Source: Leeuwenhoekiella palythoae (GTDB lineage Bacteria; Bacteroidota; Bacteroidia; Flavobacteriales; Flavobacteriaceae). Taken from it: a DNA stretch of 64,000 bases. The stretch spans positions 620,001-684,000 of the forward strand of contig NZ_FQXT01000003.1 of assembly GCF_900130045.1 (NCBI RefSeq), in the 5' to 3' direction. Under the pieces are notes generated by a model that worked only from the letters and a program-made list of their open reading frames with translations, ran no database searches and was not told the DNA's origin. The position numbers and the translations under genes were made by a program. This document shows positions 34,078 to 42,595 of this stretch, one piece after another. Each line of letters starts with the position of its first letter. The first letter of the stretch is position 1.

Positions 34078-34392
34078 ATGATTCAAGAACTTGATCAAGA
34101 CAACCTTTCAGAATTAGTTAGCGATAACGAAACTGTTGTGGTTCAATATATGGCAAGCTGGTGTGGAAACTGCAGATTGATGAAGCCTAAATTCAAAAAG
34201 CTGGCTTCAGAAAATGAAAATGCTAAGTTTTACTTAGTAGATGCAGAGAAATATCCCGAAAGCCGAAAATTGGCAACGGTAGACAACCTACCCACTTTTG
34301 CCACGTTTAAAAACGGAACTTTTGTTAATCAGGTACAAACCAACAAGTTTGAAAACCTAAAAGAACTCGTAGATGAAGTTACCAGTAATTAA
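34078..34392 (+). CDS. Thioredoxin-family protein (CGNC active site)
   Basis: This 104-residue thioredoxin fold has the active site ASWCGNCRLMKP (C29, C32) and the conserved cis-Pro in DNLPTFATF. The CGNC pair differs from the usual CGPC of thioredoxin, so its redox potential may differ. As the second gene of the peroxiredoxin operon it is the natural electron donor for the peroxiredoxin upstream (inference). The downstream gene overlaps its last 20 nt, which suggests coupled translation. Confidence 0.93.
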   Translation: MIQELDQDNLSELVSDNETVVVQYMASWCGNCRLMKPKFKKLASENENAKFYLVDAEKYPESRKLATVDNLPTFATFKNGTFVNQVQTNKFENLKELVDEVTSN

Positions 34393-34621
34393 ACATTTAC
34401 AGAAAAATAACAGTGCTGAAGCTTTACAAAACACCATTGATGTTTTAGAATCTTTTACCGAGCACCGCTCGTGTACAGATAACGATATGGATGTTGTAGG
34501 TGAATTGATCACCAACCTTTGTGGAGCAGTAGAAATGCACCAAATGATAGCAGATGGAATGTCTGAACGTGATGCAGCAAACGGTTTTGCGCAAAAGGTT
34601 CTAGGTTCTATCGACAGATAA
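34373..34621 (+). CDS. DUF6952 family small protein
   Basis: This is an 82-residue soluble helical protein with a conserved middle (HRSCTDNDMDVVGELITNLCGAV written in parts: SCTDNDMDVVGEL, then TNLCGAVEMH). The family accompanies the peroxiredoxin-thioredoxin pair in many Flavobacteriaceae. Two cysteines and a Met/His-rich segment (VEMHQMIADGM) are notable and might bind a metal or take part in redox chemistry, but no function is established to my knowledge. The start overlaps the thioredoxin gene by 20 nt. Confidence 0.85.
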   Translation: MKLPVIKHLQKNNSAEALQNTIDVLESFTEHRSCTDNDMDVVGELITNLCGAVEMHQMIADGMSERDAANGFAQKVLGSIDR

Positions 34622-34760
34622 ATTGCCATTGGGTACGCCCGTCTGAATAGATTGGCTCACGAGACACAGGTTCAAAATCATTTTGATTAGAGTTTGTGCA
34701 TCAAGATGTTACCCTTTGGCGATGCCAATAAATAATGTAGGTTAGATTTTTTTATTGAAA

Positions 34761-34797
34761 AGAGTCCTCAAGTCTGTTGATTTGAGGACTTTTTTTA
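34761..34797 (+). terminator. Rho-independent terminator of the peroxiredoxin operon
   Basis: AGTCCTCAA pairs with TTGAGGACT around a 10-nt loop and is followed by seven T residues. Confidence 0.9.
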
Positions 34798-34868
34798 TGC
34801 ACGGAAACCAAATTGCGCGCTCCTACCTCTTAAATAGTGCTCACCGCTTCAATTTAGCATTCCTTTAA

Positions 34869-34899
34869 TTGTAGGTCCATTTGCTTATAAGTACATTTA
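34869..34899 (+). promoter_or_regulatory. Candidate promoter of tpx
   Basis: TTG at 34869-34871 and TACATTTA at 34892-34899 are 20 bp apart; the second differs from TAnnTTTG only at the last base. It lies about 100 nt before the start codon. Confidence 0.45.
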
Positions 34900-34997
34900 C
34901 GTTGCAATTGTGGGCGCATTAATTGCTAAAAAGATTCCACTTTACTAACACAATTGAAGTCCCAAAGATTGGGCGATCTAATTTCAATTTAAAAACT

Positions 34998-35498
34998 ATG
35001 GCTACTATTACCCTAGGCGGCAATACTACGCATACTTCTGGTGAACTCCCTAAAGTGGGCACCGCTGCTCCTGACTTTAAACTTGCTTCAAAAGACCTTG
35101 CTCAAGTAAGTCTTGAGCATTACAAAGGCAAACGCATTGTGATGAATATTTTCCCAAGTGTAGATACCGGGGTTTGCGCTGCTTCAGTACGACATTTTAA
35201 TAAAGATGCTGCAGCTCTTGATGATACCGCGGTACTGTGTATCTCACGCGATTTACCATTTGCTCAAGCACGTTTTTGTGGTGCCGAAGGTCTAGACAAC
35301 GTAGAAACACTCTCTGACTTTAAAGATGGTAGTTTTGGTAAAGACTACGGGCTAGAAATTGCCGATGGTGCTTTTGCCGGACTGCATTCGCGCGTTGTGC
35401 TTGTTTTAGATGCTGACCACAACATCATTTATGAAGAACAAGTGCCCGAAATTGGTCAAGAACCCGACTACGAAGCTGCCTTAAGCGTTCTCAACTAA
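34998..35498 (+). CDS. tpx: Thiol peroxidase (Tpx)
   Basis: This is an atypical 2-Cys peroxiredoxin of 166 residues with peroxidatic C60 (SVDTGVCAASVR) and resolving C94 (ARFCGAEGL), matching C61/C95 of E. coli Tpx. It reduces lipid and alkyl hydroperoxides with thioredoxin. An in-frame start exists at 34923, but the ATG at 34998 gives the usual MATITLGGNTT beginning and is preferred. The diacylglycerol kinase gene begins 3 nt after its stop, so the two form an operon. With the peroxiredoxin operon 1 kb upstream it makes a local peroxide-defence cluster. Confidence 0.95.
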   Translation: MATITLGGNTTHTSGELPKVGTAAPDFKLASKDLAQVSLEHYKGKRIVMNIFPSVDTGVCAASVRHFNKDAAALDDTAVLCISRDLPFAQARFCGAEGLDNVETLSDFKDGSFGKDYGLEIADGAFAGLHSRVVLVLDADHNIIYEEQVPEIGQEPDYEAALSVLN

Positions 35499-35501
35499 AG
35501 T

Positions 35502-35879
35502 ATGACTGACCCGGAAACCAAAGAACATTTTGTAGTAAATAGAATCAAGGCCTTTAAATATGCTTTTAAGGGCGCTTGGTTACTCCTCAAAAACGAACCT
35601 AGCATTCAGGTGCAGAGTTTGTGTGCGCTAGTGGTAACCGTTTTAGGCTTTGTTTACGAGATATCTTCGGTAGAATGGTGTATTCAATTACTGGCCATTG
35701 GCTTAGTTCTGGCGGTTGAGGGACTCAATACAGCTATTGAAAAAATAGCCGATTTCATTCACCCGGATTACCATAAAAAAATTGGAGTGATCAAAGATGT
35801 TTCTGCGGGAGCGGTCACCTTTGCTGCTGTTATCGCGGCAATTATAGGCGGTATCATTTATATCCCTAAACTGTTCTAA
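35502..35879 (+). CDS. dgkA: Diacylglycerol kinase family protein
   Basis: This integral membrane kinase of the DgkA/undecaprenol kinase type has 125 residues. The catalytic region has EGLNTAIEKIADF, with the conserved Glu and Asn-Thr-Ala-Ile-Glu motif, and KDVSAGAV on the next helix. It carries three hydrophobic segments and an N-terminal amphipathic part (NRIKAFKYAFKGAW). It phosphorylates diacylglycerol or undecaprenol for lipid recycling. It begins 3 nt after tpx and ends the small operon. Confidence 0.93.
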   Translation: MTDPETKEHFVVNRIKAFKYAFKGAWLLLKNEPSIQVQSLCALVVTVLGFVYEISSVEWCIQLLAIGLVLAVEGLNTAIEKIADFIHPDYHKKIGVIKDVSAGAVTFAAVIAAIIGGIIYIPKLF

Positions 35880-36087
35880 AATTTTATAAGTTTAGTACCG
35901 TTTGATATTTGTACTTTTACGCGCTAATCAATTTATATGAATTAGTTAGCGCTAGCATTACACCTATTAATCGTAGCAAAATCAAGCTCTTAGAGTAAAT
36001 TTTGGCTTTGCTACCATACTTTAAAAATTTTTGAAGCTTCAAGTTGCTTCTTGAAGCCCAACCGCGACTCTAGAGTTTACGCTTATA

Positions 36088-38475
36088 ATGGCCAGAAAAA
36101 AGACTAAAACTAAAGCAAAATCTAAAACGACTAAGCAGTCCAAAAAAATCTCTTTTGTACTGTCTAAACAACAAAAGATCGTTCTGGGAAGTTTTCTATT
36201 CCTACTGGGACTAGCATTGTTGTTTTCTTTTATCTCCTATTTTTTCAGCTGGCAGGCAGATCAGAGTACGCTCAACGATCTAAGCGATCGCAGTTTGCAA
36301 TCTCAAAATTGGCTAAACAAATTTGGTGCAGCCTTAGGAGATTTCTTTATTTATCAAGGCTTCGGGCTTGCCGCGTTTACCATTGCAGTTCTGGTTACCT
36401 TAACCGGATTCTATTACTTTTTTGACAAGCCTAAAAAACGACTTCAATCTTTTTGGTTTTGGGGCATCATTGTGATGCTTTGGTTTGCAACCTTTTTAGG
36501 TTTTTTCTCAGAAACGAGTCCGTTACTTGGTGGAATGGTAGGTTTTGAACTCAATGATTTTCTTCAGGATTTTATCGGGCTGATTGGTACCATTTTGGTC
36601 CTTGCGTTTGTTGCGATTGTATATTTCGCCGTAAGGCTAAAACTGACCCCTGAGCATATTGCGCACTTTTTCGCAAAGCGAAAGCAAGCCTTTGCCTCAG
36701 AATTTAATTCTCAAGACGATGAAGATAATGAGTTTGTAGATACGGCGTTTGATAAGGATAATATCGAATTACCAAAAGAAGCTCCAGAGGAAGAACTTGA
36801 AGAACCACAGTTAAAAACAACTCCTGCTCAGCCTGCTCCGGCTCCTACTCCGGTTAAGGAAAAAGAAACTCCAAAAGATGCAGACGAAGATTTTGAAATC
36901 GAAATTGAAGAAACTGTCGAGGAAGAGGAAGTCGTTGAAAATTTAAGTACAAAACTCGTACAGGATTTTGGAGAGTTTGACCCAACCCTAGAACTCAGCA
37001 ATTACCGCTTCCCTACGATCGAATTGCTTAAAGATTATACCAAAGGTCAAAGCATTACCGTAGATCAGGAAGAACTTGAAGAAAATAAAAATCGCATTGT
37101 AGATACGCTTAAAAACTACAAGATTGATATTGCGCATATTAAAGCGACCGTTGGTCCTACGGTAACGCTATACGAGATCGTTCCGGAGGCCGGAATACGT
37201 ATTTCAAAAATCAAAAATCTTGAAGATGATATCGCGCTTTCGTTAGCTGCATTGGGTATTCGTATCATTGCTCCTATCCCCGGAAAAGGTACCATTGGTA
37301 TTGAAGTTCCTAATAAGAATGCGCGTATTGTTTCTATGCGTTCAGCCATCGCCTCGCCAAAGTTTCAAAATGCAGAAATGGAACTCCCGCTTACATTAGG
37401 TAAAACCATTTCTAACGAAACCTTTGTGGTCGATCTGGCAAAAATGCCGCACTTACTTATGGCGGGTGCTACCGGTCAGGGTAAATCGGTAGGATTGAAT
37501 GCGATTCTTACTTCGTTACTGTACAAAAAGCATCCTGCGGAAGTCAAATTTGTATTGGTTGATCCCAAGAAAGTTGAACTTACTCTATTTAATAAAATTG
37601 AACGCCATTATCTGGCGAAATTACCAGATTCTGAAGACGCGATCATCACTGATAATACTAAAGTGATCAATACGCTCAACTCGTTGTGTATTGAGATGGA
37701 TAAACGTTACGACCTGCTCAAAGATGCGATGGCGCGTAACATTAAGGAATACAACGCCAAGTTTAAGCGGCGCAAACTCAATCCTAACGACGGACATAAA
37801 TTTCTGCCGTATATCGTTTTGGTAATTGACGAGTTTGCCGATTTAATTATGACCGCCGGTAAAGAAGTTGAAACACCTATTGCACGTCTTGCACAGCTGG
37901 CACGGGCTATTGGCATTCACTTGATCGTAGCCACCCAAAGACCTTCGGTGAATGTGATCACGGGGATTATTAAAGCCAATTTCCCTGCCAGAATTGCCTT
38001 TAGAGTGACATCAAAGATTGACTCGCGTACCATTCTTGACAGTCAGGGTGCAGATCAGTTAATAGGTCGAGGTGATATGTTGTTTACCCAAGGAAATAGT
38101 TTAATACGTGTGCAGTGCGCATTTGTAGACACTCCTGAAGTTGAAAAAATCACAGATTTTATCGGCTCGCAGAAAGCGTATCCTGAGGCTCATCAACTTC
38201 CTGAATATGTAGGTGAAGAAGGTGGCACAAGTCTTGATATAGATGCAAGCGACCGGGATGCCTTGTTTATGGAAGCTGCCGAAGTTATTGTAACAGCGCA
38301 ACAAGGAAGTGCGTCTTTATTACAACGGAAATTAAAATTAGGATATAACCGTGCCGGAAGAATTATAGATCAGCTAGAAGCTGCCGGTATTGTTGGTCCG
38401 TTTGAAGGTAGTAAAGCAAGACAGGTACTCGTGTCTGATATGAATGCATTACATCAACAATTAAACAATGAATAA
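36088..38475 (+). CDS. ftsK: DNA translocase FtsK/SpoIIIE family
   Basis: This hexameric DNA pump moves chromosome termini through the division septum and activates XerCD recombination. It has four N-terminal membrane helices (residues about 27-200) after a lysine-rich start, an acidic Glu/Pro linker (about 205-290), the alpha/beta motor with Walker A GATGQGKS and Walker B YIVLVIDEFADL, and a C-terminal gamma winged-helix domain (KLGYNRAGRIIDQLEAAGIVG) that reads KOPS-like sequences. At 795 residues it is shorter than E. coli FtsK because of the short linker, as usual in Bacteroidota. The next gene overlaps its end by 8 nt. Confidence 0.97.
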   Translation: MARKKTKTKAKSKTTKQSKKISFVLSKQQKIVLGSFLFLLGLALLFSFISYFFSWQADQSTLNDLSDRSLQSQNWLNKFGAALGDFFIYQGFGLAAFTIAVLVTLTGFYYFFDKPKKRLQSFWFWGIIVMLWFATFLGFFSETSPLLGGMVGFELNDFLQDFIGLIGTILVLAFVAIVYFAVRLKLTPEHIAHFFAKRKQAFASEFNSQDDEDNEFVDTAFDKDNIELPKEAPEEELEEPQLKTTPAQPAPAPTPVKEKETPKDADEDFEIEIEETVEEEEVVENLSTKLVQDFGEFDPTLELSNYRFPTIELLKDYTKGQSITVDQEELEENKNRIVDTLKNYKIDIAHIKATVGPTVTLYEIVPEAGIRISKIKNLEDDIALSLAALGIRIIAPIPGKGTIGIEVPNKNARIVSMRSAIASPKFQNAEMELPLTLGKTISNETFVVDLAKMPHLLMAGATGQGKSVGLNAILTSLLYKKHPAEVKFVLVDPKKVELTLFNKIERHYLAKLPDSEDAIITDNTKVINTLNSLCIEMDKRYDLLKDAMARNIKEYNAKFKRRKLNPNDGHKFLPYIVLVIDEFADLIMTAGKEVETPIARLAQLARAIGIHLIVATQRPSVNVITGIIKANFPARIAFRVTSKIDSRTILDSQGADQLIGRGDMLFTQGNSLIRVQCAFVDTPEVEKITDFIGSQKAYPEAHQLPEYVGEEGGTSLDIDASDRDALFMEAAEVIVTAQQGSASLLQRKLKLGYNRAGRIIDQLEAAGIVGPFEGSKARQVLVSDMNALHQQLNNE

Positions 38476-39133
38476 CATGAATTTTTCTAAAATAAAGATT
38501 TTTACGCTTGCCCTAATTGCATTGGTTTCTGTAAGCAGTGCATCTGCACAGGATGCTAAAGCCAAAAAACTTCTAGATCAGGTTTCTGCTAAGGTAAAAA
38601 CCTATGACAATATGTTTATTGATTTTAAGTACGGTTTGTCTAATGATGCCGCCGGAATCAATCAGGAAACGCGTGGTGATGTGACCTTAGATGGTGATAA
38701 ATACAAATTAAATCTGATGGGAACTACACAAATGTATGATGGTAAAAAATTATACACTATCGTTCCTGAAGATGAAGAGATCACCATTTCTACTCAAGAT
38801 CCGGGAGATGACGATGCCATTACGCCTTCTAAAATGCTTACATTTTTTAACGAGGGCTACACCTATAAATGGGATATTGAGCAAAATGTAAATGGTCGTA
38901 AAATTCAATATGTGAAGCTTACGCCTATGGATTCTAACAGCGAATTAAAATCGGCTTTATTGGGCGTTGACGCACAAACCAAGCACATTTATCGCTTGAT
39001 TATGACCCAAAACAACGGAAGTAAGATCACCATTACGGTCAACTCGTTTAAGACAGACCAACCTTTACCGGGTAATCTTTTTACCTTTGACGCTTCAAAA
39101 TACGGAGATTATTACATCAATAATTTAGACTAG
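38468..39133 (+). CDS. LolA-like outer-membrane lipoprotein carrier
   Basis: This periplasmic chaperone of about 220 residues has an N-terminal signal peptide (FTLALIALVSVSSASA, cut before QDAKAKK). It is followed by the LolA/LolB half-barrel pattern (DFKYGLSNDAAG, GDVTLDGDKYKLNLMG and DGKKLYTIVPEDEEITI). It ferries lipoproteins from the LolCDE complex to the outer membrane. It overlaps ftsK by 8 nt if the first ATG is used; a second ATG nine bases later fits equally well. The LptF gene follows after 7 nt, so ftsK-lolA-lptF is one operon linking division with outer-membrane assembly. Confidence 0.88.
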   Translation: MNNMNFSKIKIFTLALIALVSVSSASAQDAKAKKLLDQVSAKVKTYDNMFIDFKYGLSNDAAGINQETRGDVTLDGDKYKLNLMGTTQMYDGKKLYTIVPEDEEITISTQDPGDDDAITPSKMLTFFNEGYTYKWDIEQNVNGRKIQYVKLTPMDSNSELKSALLGVDAQTKHIYRLIMTQNNGSKITITVNSFKTDQPLPGNLFTFDASKYGDYYINNLD

Positions 39134-39140
39134 TTTCCTC

Positions 39141-40751
39141 TTGAAGATCCTTGACCGGTACATACTACTCACTTTTATCAAGAATTTTTTAAGCACGTTC
39201 ATCATTTTGATGTTCATATTTGTGCTTCAGACGGTATGGCTTTATATAAAAGAGCTGGCCGGCAAAGATCTTGATCTCGTGATCATCGTAAAATTCCTGC
39301 TCTATTTCTCTCCCCGCCTGGTTACATTGGTACTGCCGTTAACGGTTTTGCTTACCAGTATTATGACCTTCGGAAACTTTGCTGAGAATTATGAGTTTGC
39401 CGCGATGAAATCTACCGGAATCTCGTTACAGCGCGCTATGCGCAGTCTCACAATTTTCATTTTAGCTCTGGCAGGAATCTCCTTTTTGTTTGCAAACTAT
39501 GTGATTCCTGCTGCAGAGTTTGAGTCGCTTAACCTCCGCCGAAACATCGCTCAGGTAAAACCTGCGATGGCGATCACAAAAGGGCAATACACCACGATTG
39601 GTGAAGATTATGTGATGAAAGTCGCCGATAAACAAGGAGACAAAGGTCAGTTTTTAAAAGATGTGATCATCTATCAAAAAGATCCCAGCCGCGTGGGTAA
39701 TTACACGGTGATCAAAGCGCGTGAAGGCGAACTCATTAGTGCTGAAGGCGACAACGTGCTTTCGTTAAAACTGATTGACGGAAATTACTATGACGAGGTC
39801 GAGCAAAAAGATTTTAGAAAACAAAAACGCGAACCTTTCGTCAAAAGTTATTTTGAGACCTACACGATCAATATTGACCTCTCTGAGATTGATAATGTAG
39901 ATATGGATGAAAAGAGTATAGACAATGCCTACACTATGCTTACAGTGAGGCAGCTAAATGATACTCTGGTTGATATTTCAAAAAATTACAACACCTATCT
40001 AGCTTCCTTAGGAAAAGCTCAGGTACGCGAAATGCAGTTGCGCAAACTAGACACTTCATATCTTAAAAATATTCCGCGAGATACTACGCGAACGCTCAAT
40101 CTTGATCTTATTGAAAATTTTGAGTTTTCTGAGCAAATTCAAGTGTTAGATTATGCAAAAACCACGGTTAAGAACACCATCACTTCTATTAAAAATCGAA
40201 AAACCGATAATTCGGTTAAAGTGAAAACCTTGAGCAAATATGAGATCGCACTGCACGAAAAGTTTGTGCTAGCCTTTGGTTGCGTAATCTTATTTTTTGT
40301 GGGGGCTCCGTTAGGTGCAATCATCAGAAAAGGTGGTCTTGGACTTCCTATTGTTGTGGGAGTGGTGCTCTTCCTCACGTATCATTTCATAGGAATTTTC
40401 GCCAAAAACAGCGCCGAAGACGGCAGCGTTGCCGCTTGGTTGGCAAGTTGGTTAAGCACCTTAATTCTATTTCCGTTAGGCGTTTATTTAACCTATAGAG
40501 CTACAACTGACCAAGGACTCTTTGACCTTGACGGATTTTTAGATCCGGTTAAAAAATTATTCCAAAAGAAAAAAGATCAAAAAGTTGATCCTGAGCAACC
40601 GCTGGCTGATTTCAATCTAAGCAATTCAGAAAAAGCGATTCTTAAAACAAAAACAAAACGGGAATTAGAAGATATTATCGCTAACTACAAAGCATACGGC
40701 TACTCTTCCACTTTTAAAGAAGCAGCAGAAACCTTACACAAAAACATTTAA
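39141..40751 (+). CDS. LptF/LptG family permease (lipopolysaccharide export)
   Basis: This is an inner-membrane component of the LPS transport machine (YjgP/YjgQ family) with 536 residues: three N-terminal helices, a large periplasmic beta-jellyroll (residues about 125-360) and three C-terminal helices. Starts such as LDRYILLTFIKNFLSTF and the loop FGNFAENYEFAAMKSTGIS are family hallmarks. It uses a TTG start codon; no ATG in frame fits before the first helix, and the gap from the LolA stop is only 7 nt, so translation is probably coupled. The C-terminal tail after the last helix is longer than in E. coli and ends with charged helices. Confidence 0.92.
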   Translation: MKILDRYILLTFIKNFLSTFIILMFIFVLQTVWLYIKELAGKDLDLVIIVKFLLYFSPRLVTLVLPLTVLLTSIMTFGNFAENYEFAAMKSTGISLQRAMRSLTIFILALAGISFLFANYVIPAAEFESLNLRRNIAQVKPAMAITKGQYTTIGEDYVMKVADKQGDKGQFLKDVIIYQKDPSRVGNYTVIKAREGELISAEGDNVLSLKLIDGNYYDEVEQKDFRKQKREPFVKSYFETYTINIDLSEIDNVDMDEKSIDNAYTMLTVRQLNDTLVDISKNYNTYLASLGKAQVREMQLRKLDTSYLKNIPRDTTRTLNLDLIENFEFSEQIQVLDYAKTTVKNTITSIKNRKTDNSVKVKTLSKYEIALHEKFVLAFGCVILFFVGAPLGAIIRKGGLGLPIVVGVVLFLTYHFIGIFAKNSAEDGSVAAWLASWLSTLILFPLGVYLTYRATTDQGLFDLDGFLDPVKKLFQKKKDQKVDPEQPLADFNLSNSEKAILKTKTKRELEDIIANYKAYGYSSTFKEAAETLHKNI

Positions 40752-40835
40752 GCAGTATTAATTTTGCTTAAGATTTTCAGTAAACTACCTCAGGGTTAGG
40801 CCGTGAGACATTAGTTGGAAACATATTTTCAATTT

Positions 40836-40890
40836 TGAGGCATCCCGATAGCTATCGGGACGAAGTATTAAAGCCTTTGGCGGTGCCAAT
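40836..40890 (+). repeat. Dispersed 55-bp intergenic element, copy 2
   Basis: This copy has the same length as the one at 19806-19860. Its core TCCCGATAGCTATCGGGA is a perfect 18-bp palindrome, and its end is CCTTTGGCGGTGCCAAT. It lies between lptF and ribB. Compared with copy 1, AAAGCTTT has become ATAGCTAT, a paired change that keeps the stem. Confidence 0.75.
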
Positions 40891-41016
40891 TAAAAGCTGC
40901 CTAAATCGTACCTTTACGTTATCGTTAAGTTAGCGCCTAACGATGTGAAAATTGATAAGAAATGCTTCGATTTTTAAATATAGAGTTAGCATTCTTTTAC
41001 CATTAAAAATTCAATT

Positions 41017-42162
41017 ATGGCAGCGCAAACGCTTACCAAAGAAATACAATTAAATACCATTCCTGAAGCGATAGAAGATATCAAAAAGGGAAAAGTAATC
41101 ATTGTTGTTGACGATGAAGATCGGGAAAATGAAGGTGATTTTCTAGCTGCCTCTGAAATGGTTACTGCCGAAACTATAAACTTTATGGCGACGCACGGCC
41201 GCGGCCTTATATGTGCGCCTATCACCGAAGAACGTTGTAAAGAACTGAAACTCGAAATGATGGTAGGCACCAATAGCGACCCTATGGAAACTGCATTTAC
41301 GGTTTCGGTTGATTTAAAAGGTCACGGCGTTACCACAGGTATAAGTGCTTTAGATCGGGCAAAAGCAGTTAAAGCCTTTACCAATCCTGAAATGAAACCT
41401 TGGGATTTCACAAAACCCGGACATATTTTTCCATTAAAAGCCAAAGAAGGTGGAGTTTTACGCAGAACCGGTCATACCGAGGCTGCAATTGACTTTGCCC
41501 GTTTAGCAGGATTTGCTCCTGCCGGGGTGATCGTCGAAGTAATGAATGAAGACGGGACGATGGCTAGATTGCCTCAACTTGCTGAGATCGCTAAAAAATT
41601 TGATCTAAAAATCGTTTCTATTGCTGATCTTGTTGCCTATCGCATGCAGCACGATTCGCTGATTGTTAAGAAAGAAGATTTTACGATTCAAACGCATTAT
41701 GGTGAATTTAGACTGCGTGCGTACCAGCAAACCACAAATGACCAAATTCATATTGCGCTTACCAAAGGCACTTGGGTTAATGATGAGCCGGTGCTTGTAC
41801 GCGTAAATTCAACTTTTGTGAACAATGACATCCTAAGCACACTTACCGAACAACCGGATACCAAACTAGATCAGATTTTTGAAGTGATCAATAAGGAAGG
41901 AAAGGGCGCTGTGGTGTTCATCAATCAGGAAAACTTTGCAAGTAAACTTTTGTATCGTCTTGCTGATCTTAAAGAACGTCAAGAATCAGGACGCCAACCC
42001 AATCCACATCCTAAAATGGATTTGAAGGATTTTGGTATTGGTGCGCAGATTTTACACGATTTAGGTATTTCTAAGATCAAATTATTATCCAACAGCGAGG
42101 AGCACAAACGCGTAGGTATGATAGGCTACGGACTTGAAATTGCTGATCGCGTACATTATTAA
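41017..42162 (+). CDS. ribB: 3,4-dihydroxy-2-butanone 4-phosphate synthase with degenerate GTP cyclohydrolase II domain
   Basis: Residues 1-210 are a complete RibB domain (VVDDEDRENEGDFLAASEMV, THGRGLICAPI, RTGHTEAAIDFARLAG, EIAKKFDLKIVSIADLVAYR) that makes the four-carbon unit of riboflavin from ribulose 5-phosphate. Residues 215-381 align in outline with GTP cyclohydrolase II, but the zinc-binding Cys residues and the GDxxxSxxCDC motif are absent (no Cys at all in that half), so it cannot open GTP. A separate active RibA is expected elsewhere. This degenerate bifunctional form is usual in Flavobacteriaceae. A FMN riboswitch was looked for upstream and not found. It is monocistronic apart from a small downstream gene. 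Confidence 0.92.
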   Translation: MAAQTLTKEIQLNTIPEAIEDIKKGKVIIVVDDEDRENEGDFLAASEMVTAETINFMATHGRGLICAPITEERCKELKLEMMVGTNSDPMETAFTVSVDLKGHGVTTGISALDRAKAVKAFTNPEMKPWDFTKPGHIFPLKAKEGGVLRRTGHTEAAIDFARLAGFAPAGVIVEVMNEDGTMARLPQLAEIAKKFDLKIVSIADLVAYRMQHDSLIVKKEDFTIQTHYGEFRLRAYQQTTNDQIHIALTKGTWVNDEPVLVRVNSTFVNNDILSTLTEQPDTKLDQIFEVINKEGKGAVVFINQENFASKLLYRLADLKERQESGRQPNPHPKMDLKDFGIGAQILHDLGISKIKLLSNSEEHKRVGMIGYGLEIADRVHY

Positions 42163-42241
42163 ACGCTTAATTTTCAGAAAGAACTGTCACGCTGCTTCTC
42201 TTTTTTCGTATTTTGAATACAAGCATTCAAAAAACGATTTT

Positions 42242-42595
42242 ATGAGCACACAACGTTACGCTTCGGTTTTACTCATTTTTGGCTTCGGAAGTCTCATGCA
42301 AGCCCAGATAGCATCTCAAATGCATCTGACCGAGCCTGATTCTTTGGTCACTAATCAACCTTTAAATCTTAATGAACAGGATTTTTCAATTTCTGATTTA
42401 AATGATTTTGAAGACCGGTTTGAAACTTTTGAATTCCTTCAGCAAAAACCCAACGGATTTAAACCATTAATGCCCATTTTAAAGCCTGACGATTCTTTTG
42501 AATACAAAATGCGCTATTTAGATCACGAAGATCCCTATCAATACAATATGCCCATTTTAGAACCAATTATGATTAACAGGTTTTATCAATCATAA
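42242..42595 (+). CDS. Small exported hypothetical protein
   Basis: This is a 117-residue protein with a short signal peptide (YASVLLIFGFGSLMQA, then QIASQM) and an acidic, Phe-, Pro- and Met-rich mature part containing the repeated phrase (L/M)PILKPDD and MPILEPIM. The frame is open back to 42134 inside ribB, but the ATG at 42242 gives the best signal peptide. No family is recognised. The stop overlaps the convergent nitroreductase gene by 6 nt. It is probably periplasmic. Confidence 0.6.
   Translation: MSTQRYASVLLIFGFGSLMQAQIASQMHLTEPDSLVTNQPLNLNEQDFSISDLNDFEDRFETFEFLQQKPNGFKPLMPILKPDDSFEYKMRYLDHEDPYQYNMPILEPIMINRFYQS

Larger units (their letters stand above)
34622..34997. other. Gene-free interval with element fragment and terminator
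   Basis: This interval between the DUF6952 gene and tpx holds a 3' fragment of the dispersed element (ACCCTTTGGCGATGCCAAT at 34711-34729), the operon terminator and the tpx promoter. No gene is seen. Confidence 0.6.

Noticed and set aside
40891-41016. Possible FMN riboswitch upstream of ribB
   Set aside because: The conserved RFN segments are absent; only a short CGTTA/TAACG hairpin is present.
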